Both the position numbers and the translations under genes were made by a program. The notes beneath the pieces are model-generated. The model worked only from the letters and a program-made list of their open reading frames with translations. It was not told where the DNA came from and did not search any database. A stretch of DNA of 64,000 nt, taken from the NCBI RefSeq assembly GCF_002021815.1, contig NZ_CP019952.1:465001-529000 (forward strand). Direction: 5' to 3'. This document shows, piece by piece, positions 1-7,891 of this stretch (the first letter of the stretch is position 1; each line of letters starts with the position of its first letter). Source of the DNA: Pseudomonas parafulva. GTDB lineage: Bacteria > Pseudomonadota > Gammaproteobacteria > Pseudomonadales > Pseudomonadaceae.

Positions 1-769
1 ACGGCTCCGGGTCGCGCCCGGCTCGCAGCCAGTAGGCCGCCAGGCAGGCCATGCCGGCGAACAGCAGCAACATGACGCGCAAGTGCGGCAGGTGCAGCTC
101 GCCCAGGCCTTCCATGGCGATGGTGATCAGCACCATCGCGGCGCCGAACAGCAAAAAGCCCGGCCCGTCGAACGTAGTGCGCTCGGCGCCGCGCAGGTCG
201 GGTATGAACTTCCAGACGGCGTAACAGCCCAGCAGGCCGACCGGCAAGTTGAGCAGGAAGATCCAGTGCCAGCTCAGGATCTCCACCAGCCAGCCACCTA
301 CCGTCGGGCCCAGCAATGGCCCGAGCAGACCAGGGATGGTGATGAAGCTCATGATGCGCACCAGTTCGGTGCGAGGGTAGGCGCGCAGCACCACCAGCCG
401 GCCGACCGGCAGCATCAGCGCCCCGCCGAGCCCTTGCACGATCCGCGCGAAGATCAGAAAGCCCAGGCTGTTGGCCACTGCGCACAGCAACGAGCCGAAA
501 CTGAACAGCAGGATGGCTCTGAAGAAGATGCGCTTGGTGCCGAAACGGTCGGCGATCCAGCCCGAGGCGGGGATCAGCAAAGCCACGGTGAGCATGTACG
601 AAATGATCACACCCTGCATGCGCAAGGGGTCTTCGGCCAGGGAGCGGGCCATGGCGGGCAGCGCGGTGTTGAGAATGGTGCCGTCCAGCGACTGCATGAA
701 GAAGGCGATCGCCACCACCCATGGCAGCCAGCGGGCGGTGATGGGGTCGAGCGGGTTGCGTTCGGGCAT
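1..769 (-). CDS. MFS drug efflux transporter, DHA2 (EmrB/QacA) type, C-terminus beyond window
   Basis: About 256 N-terminal residues are visible; the rest lies left of base 1. The sequence opens with MPERNPLDP and has alternating hydrophobic helices. It carries the MFS signature loop WIADRFGTKR between TM2 and TM3, and a GPTVGGWLVE motif like the antiporter motif C seen in drug/H+ antiporters. FLLNLPVGLL is typical of the 14-TM DHA2 group (EmrB/MdtD/HsrA). It probably exports drugs or metabolites across the inner membrane using the proton gradient. The start at 769 is the first Met with full-length family alignment. The gene lies 100 bp downstream of the TldE-like gene on the same strand, so co-transcription is possible. 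The substrate cannot be read from sequence. Confidence 0.85.
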   Translation of the reverse strand, partial: MPERNPLDPITARWLPWVVAIAFFMQSLDGTILNTALPAMARSLAEDPLRMQGVIISYMLTVALLIPASGWIADRFGTKRIFFRAILLFSFGSLLCAVANSLGFLIFARIVQGLGGALMLPVGRLVVLRAYPRTELVRIMSFITIPGLLGPLLGPTVGGWLVEILSWHWIFLLNLPVGLLGCYAVWKFIPDLRGAERTTFDGPGFLLFGAAMVLITIAMEGLGELHLPHLRVMLLLFAGMACLAAYWLRAGRDPEP

Positions 770-869
770 GACGTCCTCGTCTGTCTGTACTGGCCTCTCG
801 ACGGCAAGCGCCGCGCCTACGGGGCGGGGCAGGCGTGGCTACCGCCGTGAGGTGGCCGGCAAAATCCAA

Positions 870-2192
870 TCACAATGTCAGCGTCAGCGCTTTGACCAGC
901 GCGCCGGGCAAATGACTCGATCCGGTACTGCGTTGCCCGTAAGTGCTGGTCGACAGAATCAGCTCTCGCTCGCACGTCAACGCCTCCAGTTGCTCGCCCA
1001 GCAGGTTGTACAGGCTGTCATCGAAGCGCATCGTGTTGACCGGCCCCTGGATCTGCCCGTCCTGCACCCAGAACGTGGCGAAGCGGGTCAGGCCGGTCAT
1101 GCGCGCTGCGGGCAGGTCGGAGTAGTTCAAGTACCACAGGTTGCTGATGTACAGGCCGGTGCCGAGCCGCTCCAGAACCTGTTCACGGGGTAATTGGCCG
1201 GGTGCGAGGCTGAGCGCACAGGGCGACTCGTGGCTGTCGGCCCCGTTGGCCAACACCCCGAACTCGGCCGCGCTGCGCGCGCAAACCAGGCGTCGTGCTG
1301 GCTTGCCCTGCTCGATCAGCGCCACGTCCAGGCGCGGTGAGCCCTCGTCGGAGAACGCTGGACTCAGTGAGCCGCTGACCTGCTCGGTGAAGCTGATCAG
1401 TGGGCTCAGGGTGGCGTCACCGCTGTACAACCGCTGCAGGGCACTGCTGCCGGTCGCCAGGGCCTGCGCCGAGAAGCCACCCCAGCACAGCATGCCGGCG
1501 ATTTCGTCCATGGCCGCTGGCGCCAGGTAGGCGCGGTAGCTGCCCGGTTGCAGTACCACCGGCGCACGCCCCAGGTAGCCCAACTGTGCCCGAGCCTGAC
1601 GCAGGCGGGCGGTGAAGTCGTCGGCACGCCATACCTGCCCGGCATAGTTGGCCTTGACCGCCTGGCCGCTCTCGTGGAACAGGCTCCAGTCGATGTTGAA
1701 GCTATTGGCCTGGTGCCAGCCAAAGGCGCCGAACGAGCTGGCGAAACCCCGCCAGATCGGGCCTGCGGCATAAATGCCGACCAGGTCCAGGTCACCGGTT
1801 TCCTGTTCCAGCAGGGCCAGCACCTCATTCAGGTCGGGCAGAGCATGCGTCTGTTGGCTATCACTGCGCCAGGCACTTTCATCCAGCCTCAGGTACGGGT
1901 CTGCCGCCAGTAGCGGCAGCATCTGGCGCAGTTGCGACAGGGCATCGAGCAGGCGCTGGCGGTCCAGGTGCGCATCACCGCTAAGGGTCACTTGTTGCTC
2001 GGCCTGACGACCAGCGTGGATCAAGCGCAGGTGAGCACTGGCCTGGCTCACCTCGCCCGCCTGACGAACCTTGGCGTGGTTAAAGCGCACGAACTGCGAA
2101 TGCTCGGCACTCAACCCCAGGGTGTAGTGTTCGCCTGCTTGCAGGGCAGCGCCCAGGGTGTCGATGAGGGATTGGAAGGCCTGTTTCATCAT
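870..2192 (-). CDS. TldE/PmbA-like metalloprotease partner protein
   Basis: A 440-residue protein of the TldD/PmbA (U62) family, beginning MMKQAFQSL. It lacks the HExxxH zinc motif, as expected for the TldE/PmbA half, which in known TldD/TldE heterodimers is non-catalytic and shapes the substrate channel. The start at 2192 is supported by a strong GGAGGAG 7-8 nt upstream. The ATG overlaps the TGA of the TldD-like gene (ATGA), so the two are translationally coupled and likely made in equal amounts. The known E. coli pair cleaves leader peptides of microcin B17 and unfolded CcdA; whether this copy does the same is inference. It may be a paralogue of the canonical pair, which usually lies elsewhere in Pseudomonas chromosomes. 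Confidence 0.85.
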   Translation of the reverse strand: MMKQAFQSLIDTLGAALQAGEHYTLGLSAEHSQFVRFNHAKVRQAGEVSQASAHLRLIHAGRQAEQQVTLSGDAHLDRQRLLDALSQLRQMLPLLAADPYLRLDESAWRSDSQQTHALPDLNEVLALLEQETGDLDLVGIYAAGPIWRGFASSFGAFGWHQANSFNIDWSLFHESGQAVKANYAGQVWRADDFTARLRQARAQLGYLGRAPVVLQPGSYRAYLAPAAMDEIAGMLCWGGFSAQALATGSSALQRLYSGDATLSPLISFTEQVSGSLSPAFSDEGSPRLDVALIEQGKPARRLVCARSAAEFGVLANGADSHESPCALSLAPGQLPREQVLERLGTGLYISNLWYLNYSDLPAARMTGLTRFATFWVQDGQIQGPVNTMRFDDSLYNLLGEQLEALTCERELILSTSTYGQRSTGSSHLPGALVKALTLTL

Positions 2193-3631
2193 GCATCTCC
2201 TCCAAACACGTCGATGGCGCTGAACACGCAAGCTGGCGAGGCGTGCCCAACCCGGATCACCTGGTTGGGCTCGCCCTTGCCACAATTGGGCGTCCCCAGG
2301 ACCTGGAAGGTGCTGCGGTCGCCGACGGCGGCCAGGTTGCGCCAGAACCGTGCGGAGATGCCGCGATAGTTGGGGTTCTTCACGATGCCCTTGAGTTCGC
2401 CATTTTCGATCAGTTGGCCCCATTCGCAGCCGAACTGGAACTTGTTGCGCGCATCGTCGATGGACCAGGACCGGTTGGTGCGCATCAGGATGCCATGCTC
2501 GATACCTGCGATCAGCTGATCCAGGGACTGGTCGCCCGGCTCTATGTTCAGGTTCGCCATGCGGTCGATCGGCGCCCGGTTCCAGCCGCAGGCGCGGCTA
2601 TTGGCCACGCCGCCAAGACCAGAGCGGAACTGGGAAAGGGCACCGCCCAGCGGGCGCAGCAGCACGCCGTCCTGAATGAGAAATTGCTTGCTGGCCGGCG
2701 TGCCATCGTCGTCGTGGCTGTAGCTGGCCAGCTCTTCGTTCAAGGTCGGGTCGAAGGTTACGTTCAGCAGGGAAGAGCCGTACTGCAACTGGCCAAAGTC
2801 ACTGGCTTTGACGAAGCTGGTACCGGCGTAGTTGCGCTCATCGCCCAGGATGCGGTCCATCTCCAAGGGGTGGCCGATGGATTCGTGGATCTGCAGCATC
2901 ATCTGGTCAGGCATCAACAGCAGGTCGCGTACGCCGCTGGGCGTGTTCGGCGCCTGCAGCAATTGCAGGGCCTGGTCGGCAACCTGCCGGGCCGAGCCCC
3001 TCAGGCCGCAGCGCTCGATGATTTCGAAGCCGCCCTGCTGACCGAAGTTCTCCCTGCCCAGGCTGCGGCTCTGGCTGTCCTGGCCATCGCTGGCCGTCAC
3101 GGCCAGGCCAGGGAACAGAAAGCGCTGGGCCTGGCGCAGTTCGGCACCGGCCGAGTTCAGGTAAGTCTGCTCGACCAGGCTCATGCCAAGGCTTGCCTGC
3201 CAGTCCACCAGGCGCGAGTCCGACGGCACGCTGGCCGACTCTTCGGCGAGCAAGCCGAGGCAGTCGGCAAGGCCCGGCATCGGTTGGTCGAAATGAGGCG
3301 AAAGGTAATCGTGGCGCCCGGTCGGCACAGGCTGTTCGCGCAGGTCCAGCAGGCTGTAGCGGGCAATCTGTCGAGCGAGGGTTTCAGCCTGCTCCAATGC
3401 GCGCTGCAGGCCACTCTGGGACAGATCGGCCGTGGCGGCGTAGGCCTCCACACCGTTGATGCGCACGGTCAGCATGGCGCCCTCGTCCTGGCTCAAGGCA
3501 GGCGGCTCGGCGACGTTGCGGCGCACGGACAATGCCTGGTGCGACTGCCTGACATGGCGCAAGGAAAACAGATCCGCCGTGCTGCGCAGGGCGGCGAAGC
3601 GCTGGCGCAGCAGGGTGCTGGAATCGAACAT
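2189..3631 (-). CDS. TldD-like zinc metalloprotease
   Basis: A 480-residue member of the TldD family. The catalytic motif HESIGH (HExxxH) is at residues 249-254, and a C-terminal NCGKGEP Cys (about residue 450) corresponds to the third zinc ligand of E. coli TldD. It is predicted to be the active subunit of a TldD/TldE heterodimer with the overlapping downstream gene, digesting unstructured peptides fed through a narrow tunnel. The start at 3631 (MFDSSTLL) is chosen because GGAGG precedes it at good spacing. The open frame continues 39 nt further upstream but has no ribosome site. The length matches TldD (481 residues in E. coli). The 118 bp upstream, to the LysR gene, shows no clear promoter. 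Its substrate is unknown. Confidence 0.88.
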   Translation of the reverse strand: MFDSSTLLRQRFAALRSTADLFSLRHVRQSHQALSVRRNVAEPPALSQDEGAMLTVRINGVEAYAATADLSQSGLQRALEQAETLARQIARYSLLDLREQPVPTGRHDYLSPHFDQPMPGLADCLGLLAEESASVPSDSRLVDWQASLGMSLVEQTYLNSAGAELRQAQRFLFPGLAVTASDGQDSQSRSLGRENFGQQGGFEIIERCGLRGSARQVADQALQLLQAPNTPSGVRDLLLMPDQMMLQIHESIGHPLEMDRILGDERNYAGTSFVKASDFGQLQYGSSLLNVTFDPTLNEELASYSHDDDGTPASKQFLIQDGVLLRPLGGALSQFRSGLGGVANSRACGWNRAPIDRMANLNIEPGDQSLDQLIAGIEHGILMRTNRSWSIDDARNKFQFGCEWGQLIENGELKGIVKNPNYRGISARFWRNLAAVGDRSTFQVLGTPNCGKGEPNQVIRVGHASPACVFSAIDVFGGDA

Positions 3632-3749
3632 GGACAAGCCTCCGGATACACGGTGGCTCCCTGGAACCACGCGCTGGGCAATGCCGAGACGGGCCGCGCT
3701 GCGGGCTCGGGCAATGCCGGGTCATTATGGCAGCCTACTGATGTGCTGG

Positions 3750-4640
3750 TCAGGCATTAACGGGCGTTTGCGTTGCGGCGAACTCTGAGTCGGCTTCTTT
3801 TTGAATCGCAGCCTTGAGCACTGCGTGCAAATGCACGGCCACAGGGTGCGCGGTGTCTGTCAACAGGTAGATGCCGTGCGCGGGAAGCGTCGGCAGGTCC
3901 TGGTCATGCAAAAAAACGAGCGAGTCGTCGGCTTCGAGTTCCTCGACGATGCCAACTGCCAGGCCACTTTTGACACAGGCCAGTACCGCATGCCAGTTGG
4001 CACTTTCCAGCAGGATACGGTACGCAATGCCTTCGGCTTTCAATGCCTGTACCGCTGCCTCCCGGTAGGGACAGCCCTTTAGCTGCAATGCCAGAGGTAG
4101 CGGGCGGCTGTGATCGCGGATGAAGCCCTTCGCGGCGGCCCAACGGGGTTTTGTGGGGCGCAGCCAGTCACCCTGTTGGATGTGCTCGCTGCTGACCGCC
4201 ACGGCCAGGTCTAGTTGCTGCCTGGCAAACAGGTCCAGCAACTGCGCGCTGGAGCACGCCACAGCTTCCAGCTCCATCTTCGGATTACTGGCAACGAATA
4301 CCGGCAGGCATTCACTCATGAGCGTGGCGGCATAGCCATCCGGTACCCCCAGACGGACTTTGCCTGTCAGTTGCCGGGGGGACAGCGTCGCCAGCAGCTT
4401 GTCGTGGGCGATCAGAAAGCGTGTCGCCTCGCCCAGTAGATGCCGGCCTGCGGGGGTGAGCTCCACTGCCTGGTTGCTGCGCGCAAACAGCTGTTGGCCA
4501 ACCTGCTCTTCGAGCTTCTGTATCTGCGTGGTCACCGCTGAAGGACTGCGATGGACATAGTCTGCCGCTGCGTTGAAACGACCGAGTCGAGCCACGGCCT
4601 GAAAAGTTCGCAACACATTGATATCTAGACCTTTGCCCAT
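3750..4640 (-). CDS. LysR-family transcriptional regulator
   Basis: A 296-residue LysR regulator. Its N-terminal winged helix-turn-helix (about residues 5-65) reads DINVLRTFQAVARLGRF...SPSAVTTQIQKLEEQVGQQLF, followed by a periplasmic-binding-like effector domain. It is transcribed divergently from the EamA exporter gene across 259 bp. That is the classic LysR arrangement and suggests it controls that exporter. No unmistakable T-N11-A operator was picked out by eye. The start at 4640 gives the usual short N-terminal arm (MGKGLDINV), with a weak AGGTG upstream. The effector is unknown. Confidence 0.9.
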   Translation of the reverse strand: MGKGLDINVLRTFQAVARLGRFNAAADYVHRSPSAVTTQIQKLEEQVGQQLFARSNQAVELTPAGRHLLGEATRFLIAHDKLLATLSPRQLTGKVRLGVPDGYAATLMSECLPVFVASNPKMELEAVACSSAQLLDLFARQQLDLAVAVSSEHIQQGDWLRPTKPRWAAAKGFIRDHSRPLPLALQLKGCPYREAAVQALKAEGIAYRILLESANWHAVLACVKSGLAVGIVEELEADDSLVFLHDQDLPTLPAHGIYLLTDTAHPVAVHLHAVLKAAIQKEADSEFAATQTPVNA

Positions 4641-4899
4641 GAAAGCACCTGGTTTGGCTGGATCGAATCAGCACTTCGATTTAATCAACTGTACAGGCTT
4701 TATACCCCTTCCTAAGGTGAGGTCAACGAATGTCCAACTGCCGAAATGCCTAGGCAGCGGGCACCGGATAACAGCGTGCCTGCGCTCTGCGCCTAGCCAA
4801 GAGGCTGAGTTTGTTTAATGAGCGCTTGGCTGATCGGGTAGAGGTGGGTGGCCGTAAATCCACTCTTTACCATCGCCCGCGTCATTTGGAGGTGTAGAG

Positions 4900-5823
4900 A
4901 TGCAACATAACTGGCCCTCCCACATTTTCCTGCAAACAACCTTTGTCCTGTCCTGGAGTTCCGGTTTCATTGGCGCCCGGCTCGGCACGCAGGATGCAGG
5001 CGCAGTGAACTTGCTGTTCTGGCGCTTCCTGTTGGTCAGTCTTTGTTTATTGCCGTTTGTTTTGCATCGATTACGTAACCTGTCCTGGGCGCAAGTTCGC
5101 TACAACGCGGTCATCGGCTTCCTGGCTCAGTTCGCTTACCTGATCAGTGTCTACATTGCCATACGCGGTGGCTTGCCTGCGGGGATAGCCGCCATCATCT
5201 GCGCGCTGCAGCCCCTGATCACGGCGGCGATGGGTAGTGCGGATCAGCAGGAGCGAAGCGGCAGGCAGGAGTGGCTTGGGCTGGTACTCGGGTTTGCCGG
5301 GGTCAGTGTGGTGATTCTTGGTGAGTACAGCCTGTCTTCCACTCGGCTCGAGCTATGGCTGTATGCGCTGCCGCTGATTGCCGCGATCACGTTATCGATC
5401 GCCACCCTTTACCAACGGCGACAGTCGGTCATGGGCACGGATCACAGTAAAGAGGGCTTGTTGATGCCGCTCTTCCTGCAATCGAGCGCGACGCTGGTAC
5501 TGCTCAGTGTCACAGGAGTGCCGTTGCGCCTGATCGAGCTGCCCAGCAGTGCTCAGGTATGGGTGGCGGTGGCGTGGTTGACCTTGTTTTCGACCTTCAT
5601 CGCCTACCTGAGCCTGTGGATACTCTTGACCAAACTGTCGGCAACACGGGTGTCCGCGTTGGTTTACCTGGAACCCCCTGTAACGCTCATTTGGGCGGCG
5701 TTGATGTTCGGCGATGCCATTCATTGGACGACCTACCTGGGTATCGCGATAGTCGCCACTGGCATTGCCATCACCCGCACCGCTCGACGTGTGCCGTCAG
5801 CAGGGGAGTGCCCGCAACGATGA
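4900..5823 (+). CDS. EamA/DMT-family inner-membrane exporter
   Basis: A 307-residue protein with about ten hydrophobic segments forming two EamA repeats (roughly residues 10-140 and 155-295). It starts MQHNWPSHI after an excellent TTTGGAGGTG ribosome site. Motifs such as WSSGFIGARLG in TM1 and YLEPPVTLIWA near the C-terminus are typical of RhaT/YdcZ-like drug/metabolite transporters. These export amino acids, intermediates or toxic compounds. It is divergent from the LysR gene, its likely regulator, and convergent with the acyl-CoA dehydrogenase gene 18 bp away. The substrate is not predictable. Confidence 0.9.
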   Translation: MQHNWPSHIFLQTTFVLSWSSGFIGARLGTQDAGAVNLLFWRFLLVSLCLLPFVLHRLRNLSWAQVRYNAVIGFLAQFAYLISVYIAIRGGLPAGIAAIICALQPLITAAMGSADQQERSGRQEWLGLVLGFAGVSVVILGEYSLSSTRLELWLYALPLIAAITLSIATLYQRRQSVMGTDHSKEGLLMPLFLQSSATLVLLSVTGVPLRLIELPSSAQVWVAVAWLTLFSTFIAYLSLWILLTKLSATRVSALVYLEPPVTLIWAALMFGDAIHWTTYLGIAIVATGIAITRTARRVPSAGECPQR

Positions 5824-5841
5824 GCGGGCCAAGGCCACTTT

Positions 5842-7644
5842 CTAGAACCACTCTTGTTGCATGTTCAAGCTGGTGTCATCGCGCGCTTCAAGCAAGGCCA
5901 GGTCTGCATGGCAGCCCGGTATTTCGCAGGTCAGGAAATACCGGGCTGCCTGCAGCTTGCCGAGGTAGAAGTCGCGGTCAGCCGCGGCGCGCTGAAGCAG
6001 ACCGAGTTCGGCATGAATCGCCTGTTCCAGCCAGCGCCAGCCAATCACGCAATGGCCGAAGACCTTGAGGTAAAGGGCCGAGTTGGCCAGGGCGCCGGCG
6101 ACCTTGCCCTGGGCCAGGTCGCCGAGCAGGGCAAGGGTGACACCTTGCAAGCGATTGACCAGCTGTTCCAGTGGCTGGCGCAGCGGGTCGAGGTTGGGGT
6201 GATGGCTGGCGCGCTCACCAGTGACAGCGATCAGGCGCATCAAGTGCTTGAGCCCGGCACCCCCGTTCTGGGCCAGCTTGCGGCCCAGCAAATCGAGCGA
6301 CTGGATGCCCTCGGTCCCTTCGTGGATGGGGTTCAGGCGATTGTCACGGTAATACTGCTCGACCGGGTACTCCCGGGTGTAGCCGTGGCCGCCGAGAATC
6401 TGGATGGCCAGTTCGTTCGCTTTCAGGCAATACGCCGAGGGCCAGGATTTGACGATGGGCGTCAACAGGTCGAGCAGCGCCTGGGCCTGCTGGCGAGTGT
6501 CTTCATCGGGCGCCGTGTGGGTGTCGTCGAACAGGCGCGCCGCATACAAGCCCAGGTCGAAAGCGCCTTCCACATAGGCCTTTTGCGCAAGCAGCATCCT
6601 TTTGACATCGGTGTGCTCGATGATCGGGATGGCCGGGGTTTGCGGGTCCTTGTTTTCGGCTGATCGGCCCTGTGGGCGCTGCCGCGCATAGTCCAGCGAG
6701 TACAGGTAACCGGCGTAACCGAGCATGACCGCGCCCATGCCGACGCCGATGCGTGCTTCGTTCATCATCTGGAACATGCAGGCCAGGCCTTGATGTGGCT
6801 GGCCGACCAGATAGCCCACGCACTGGCCGTTGTCGCCGAAGTTCAGCGCCGTGGACGTGGTGCCGCGCCAGCCCATCTTGTGAAACAGCCCCGCCAGCAC
6901 TACGTCATTGCGCGAGCCCCGGCTGCCGTCGGGCCCGACCAGGTACTTGGGCACGATGAACAGCGAGATGCCTTTGACCCCCGGTGGGGCATCCGGCAGT
7001 TTGGCCAGGACCATGTGCACGATGTTTTCCGACAGCTCATGGTCACCGCCGGAGATGAAAATCTTGTTGCCCCGGAGCCGGTAGCTGCCGTCACCGGCCG
7101 GTTCTGCGCGGGTGCGGATGTCAGCCAGCGATGAGCCGGCGTGGGGTTCGGTCAGGGCCATGGTGCCGAAGTAGCGGCCCTCGATCATCGGCTGCAGGTA
7201 CAGGCGCTTTTGTTCTTCGCTGCCGAAGCTCTCGATCAGGTTGGCCGCGCCCATGGTCAGAAACGGGTAGGCGGTGGTGCCGGCGTTCGCCGCCTGAAAA
7301 TGGGCAAAGCAGGCTTGTGACACCAGGCTGGGCAACTGCATGCCCCCGACCTCGAAGTCGCGGTTGGCGTTGAGGAACCCGGCTTCAAGAAAAGCATCCA
7401 CGGCAGGCTTGACCTCGGGAATCAGCTCGGCGCGGCCGTCTACGTAGCGCGGTTCGTTTTCGTCAGCTTTGCGGTTGTGGGGGGCGAAATATTTCTCGGC
7501 GATGGTGCGCGCGGTGGTCAGCGCAGCGTCGAAGGTTTCACGGCTGTGCTCGGCAAAGCGGGGGCGCTGGGTGAGGCTTTCGGCGTCGAGGACTTCATAG
7601 AGTTCGAATGCCAGGTTTCGGGTGCTAAGCAAGGTCTCGGGCAT
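5842..7644 (-). CDS. Acyl-CoA dehydrogenase, long 600-residue form
   Basis: A FAD-dependent acyl-CoA dehydrogenase, longer than the classical 380-residue enzymes. The ACAD core carries MALTEPHAGSSLADIRT (FAD/substrate loop), the family signature ARIGVGMGAVMLGYAG, and a C-terminal NPIHEGTEGIQS carrying the conserved Glu. An additional N-terminal segment and a C-terminal helical extension (about residues 470-600) place it with the FadE/AidB-like large ACADs that oxidise fatty acyl-CoAs in beta-oxidation. The start at 7644 (MPETLLSTRN) follows AGGA 8-9 nt upstream; the upstream in-frame MRTRTAI start has no such site. It appears monocistronic. Chain-length preference is unknown. Confidence 0.9.
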   Translation of the reverse strand: MPETLLSTRNLAFELYEVLDAESLTQRPRFAEHSRETFDAALTTARTIAEKYFAPHNRKADENEPRYVDGRAELIPEVKPAVDAFLEAGFLNANRDFEVGGMQLPSLVSQACFAHFQAANAGTTAYPFLTMGAANLIESFGSEEQKRLYLQPMIEGRYFGTMALTEPHAGSSLADIRTRAEPAGDGSYRLRGNKIFISGGDHELSENIVHMVLAKLPDAPPGVKGISLFIVPKYLVGPDGSRGSRNDVVLAGLFHKMGWRGTTSTALNFGDNGQCVGYLVGQPHQGLACMFQMMNEARIGVGMGAVMLGYAGYLYSLDYARQRPQGRSAENKDPQTPAIPIIEHTDVKRMLLAQKAYVEGAFDLGLYAARLFDDTHTAPDEDTRQQAQALLDLLTPIVKSWPSAYCLKANELAIQILGGHGYTREYPVEQYYRDNRLNPIHEGTEGIQSLDLLGRKLAQNGGAGLKHLMRLIAVTGERASHHPNLDPLRQPLEQLVNRLQGVTLALLGDLAQGKVAGALANSALYLKVFGHCVIGWRWLEQAIHAELGLLQRAAADRDFYLGKLQAARYFLTCEIPGCHADLALLEARDDTSLNMQQEWF

Positions 7645-7846
7645 GATGGCGGTCCTGGTGCGCAATGCTGCGAGTGTAGAAGCGGGTTGGATGGCCAGGA
7701 CAGGTTAATAGGTCTGGGTGATATGGCGTGAGAAAGGTGAAGCCCGTTGTGTCGAAAGTCGCTTCGCGACACGTCGCGTCATACCCCCGCTATTGGACGG
7801 GCGCCGGTACATGGTCAGGTTGTCACTCCGGCTAGAGTGCGACCAT

Positions 7847-7876
7847 AAAAAAGGGAGAGCCGAGCTCTCCCTTTTT
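7847..7876 (-). terminator. Rho-independent terminator of putA
   Basis: Perfect inverted repeat AAGGGAGAGC / GCTCTCCCTT around a CGA loop, flanked on the minus strand by a run of six T. It lies 16 bp past the putA stop codon. The plus strand also ends in T5, so it could act in both directions. Confidence 0.92.
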
Positions 7877-7891
7877 GTTCAACCTTCAGCG

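Noticed and set aside
2243..3760. 505-codon plus-strand frame opposite the TldD-like gene
   Set aside because: Antisense shadow; the minus frame carries the HESIGH motif and a proper ribosome site.
7749..7772. GTGTCG...CGACAC inverted repeat upstream of the acyl-CoA dehydrogenase gene
   Set aside because: Six-base arms with a ten-base gap in GC-rich sequence are expected by chance, and the position fits no clear regulatory role.
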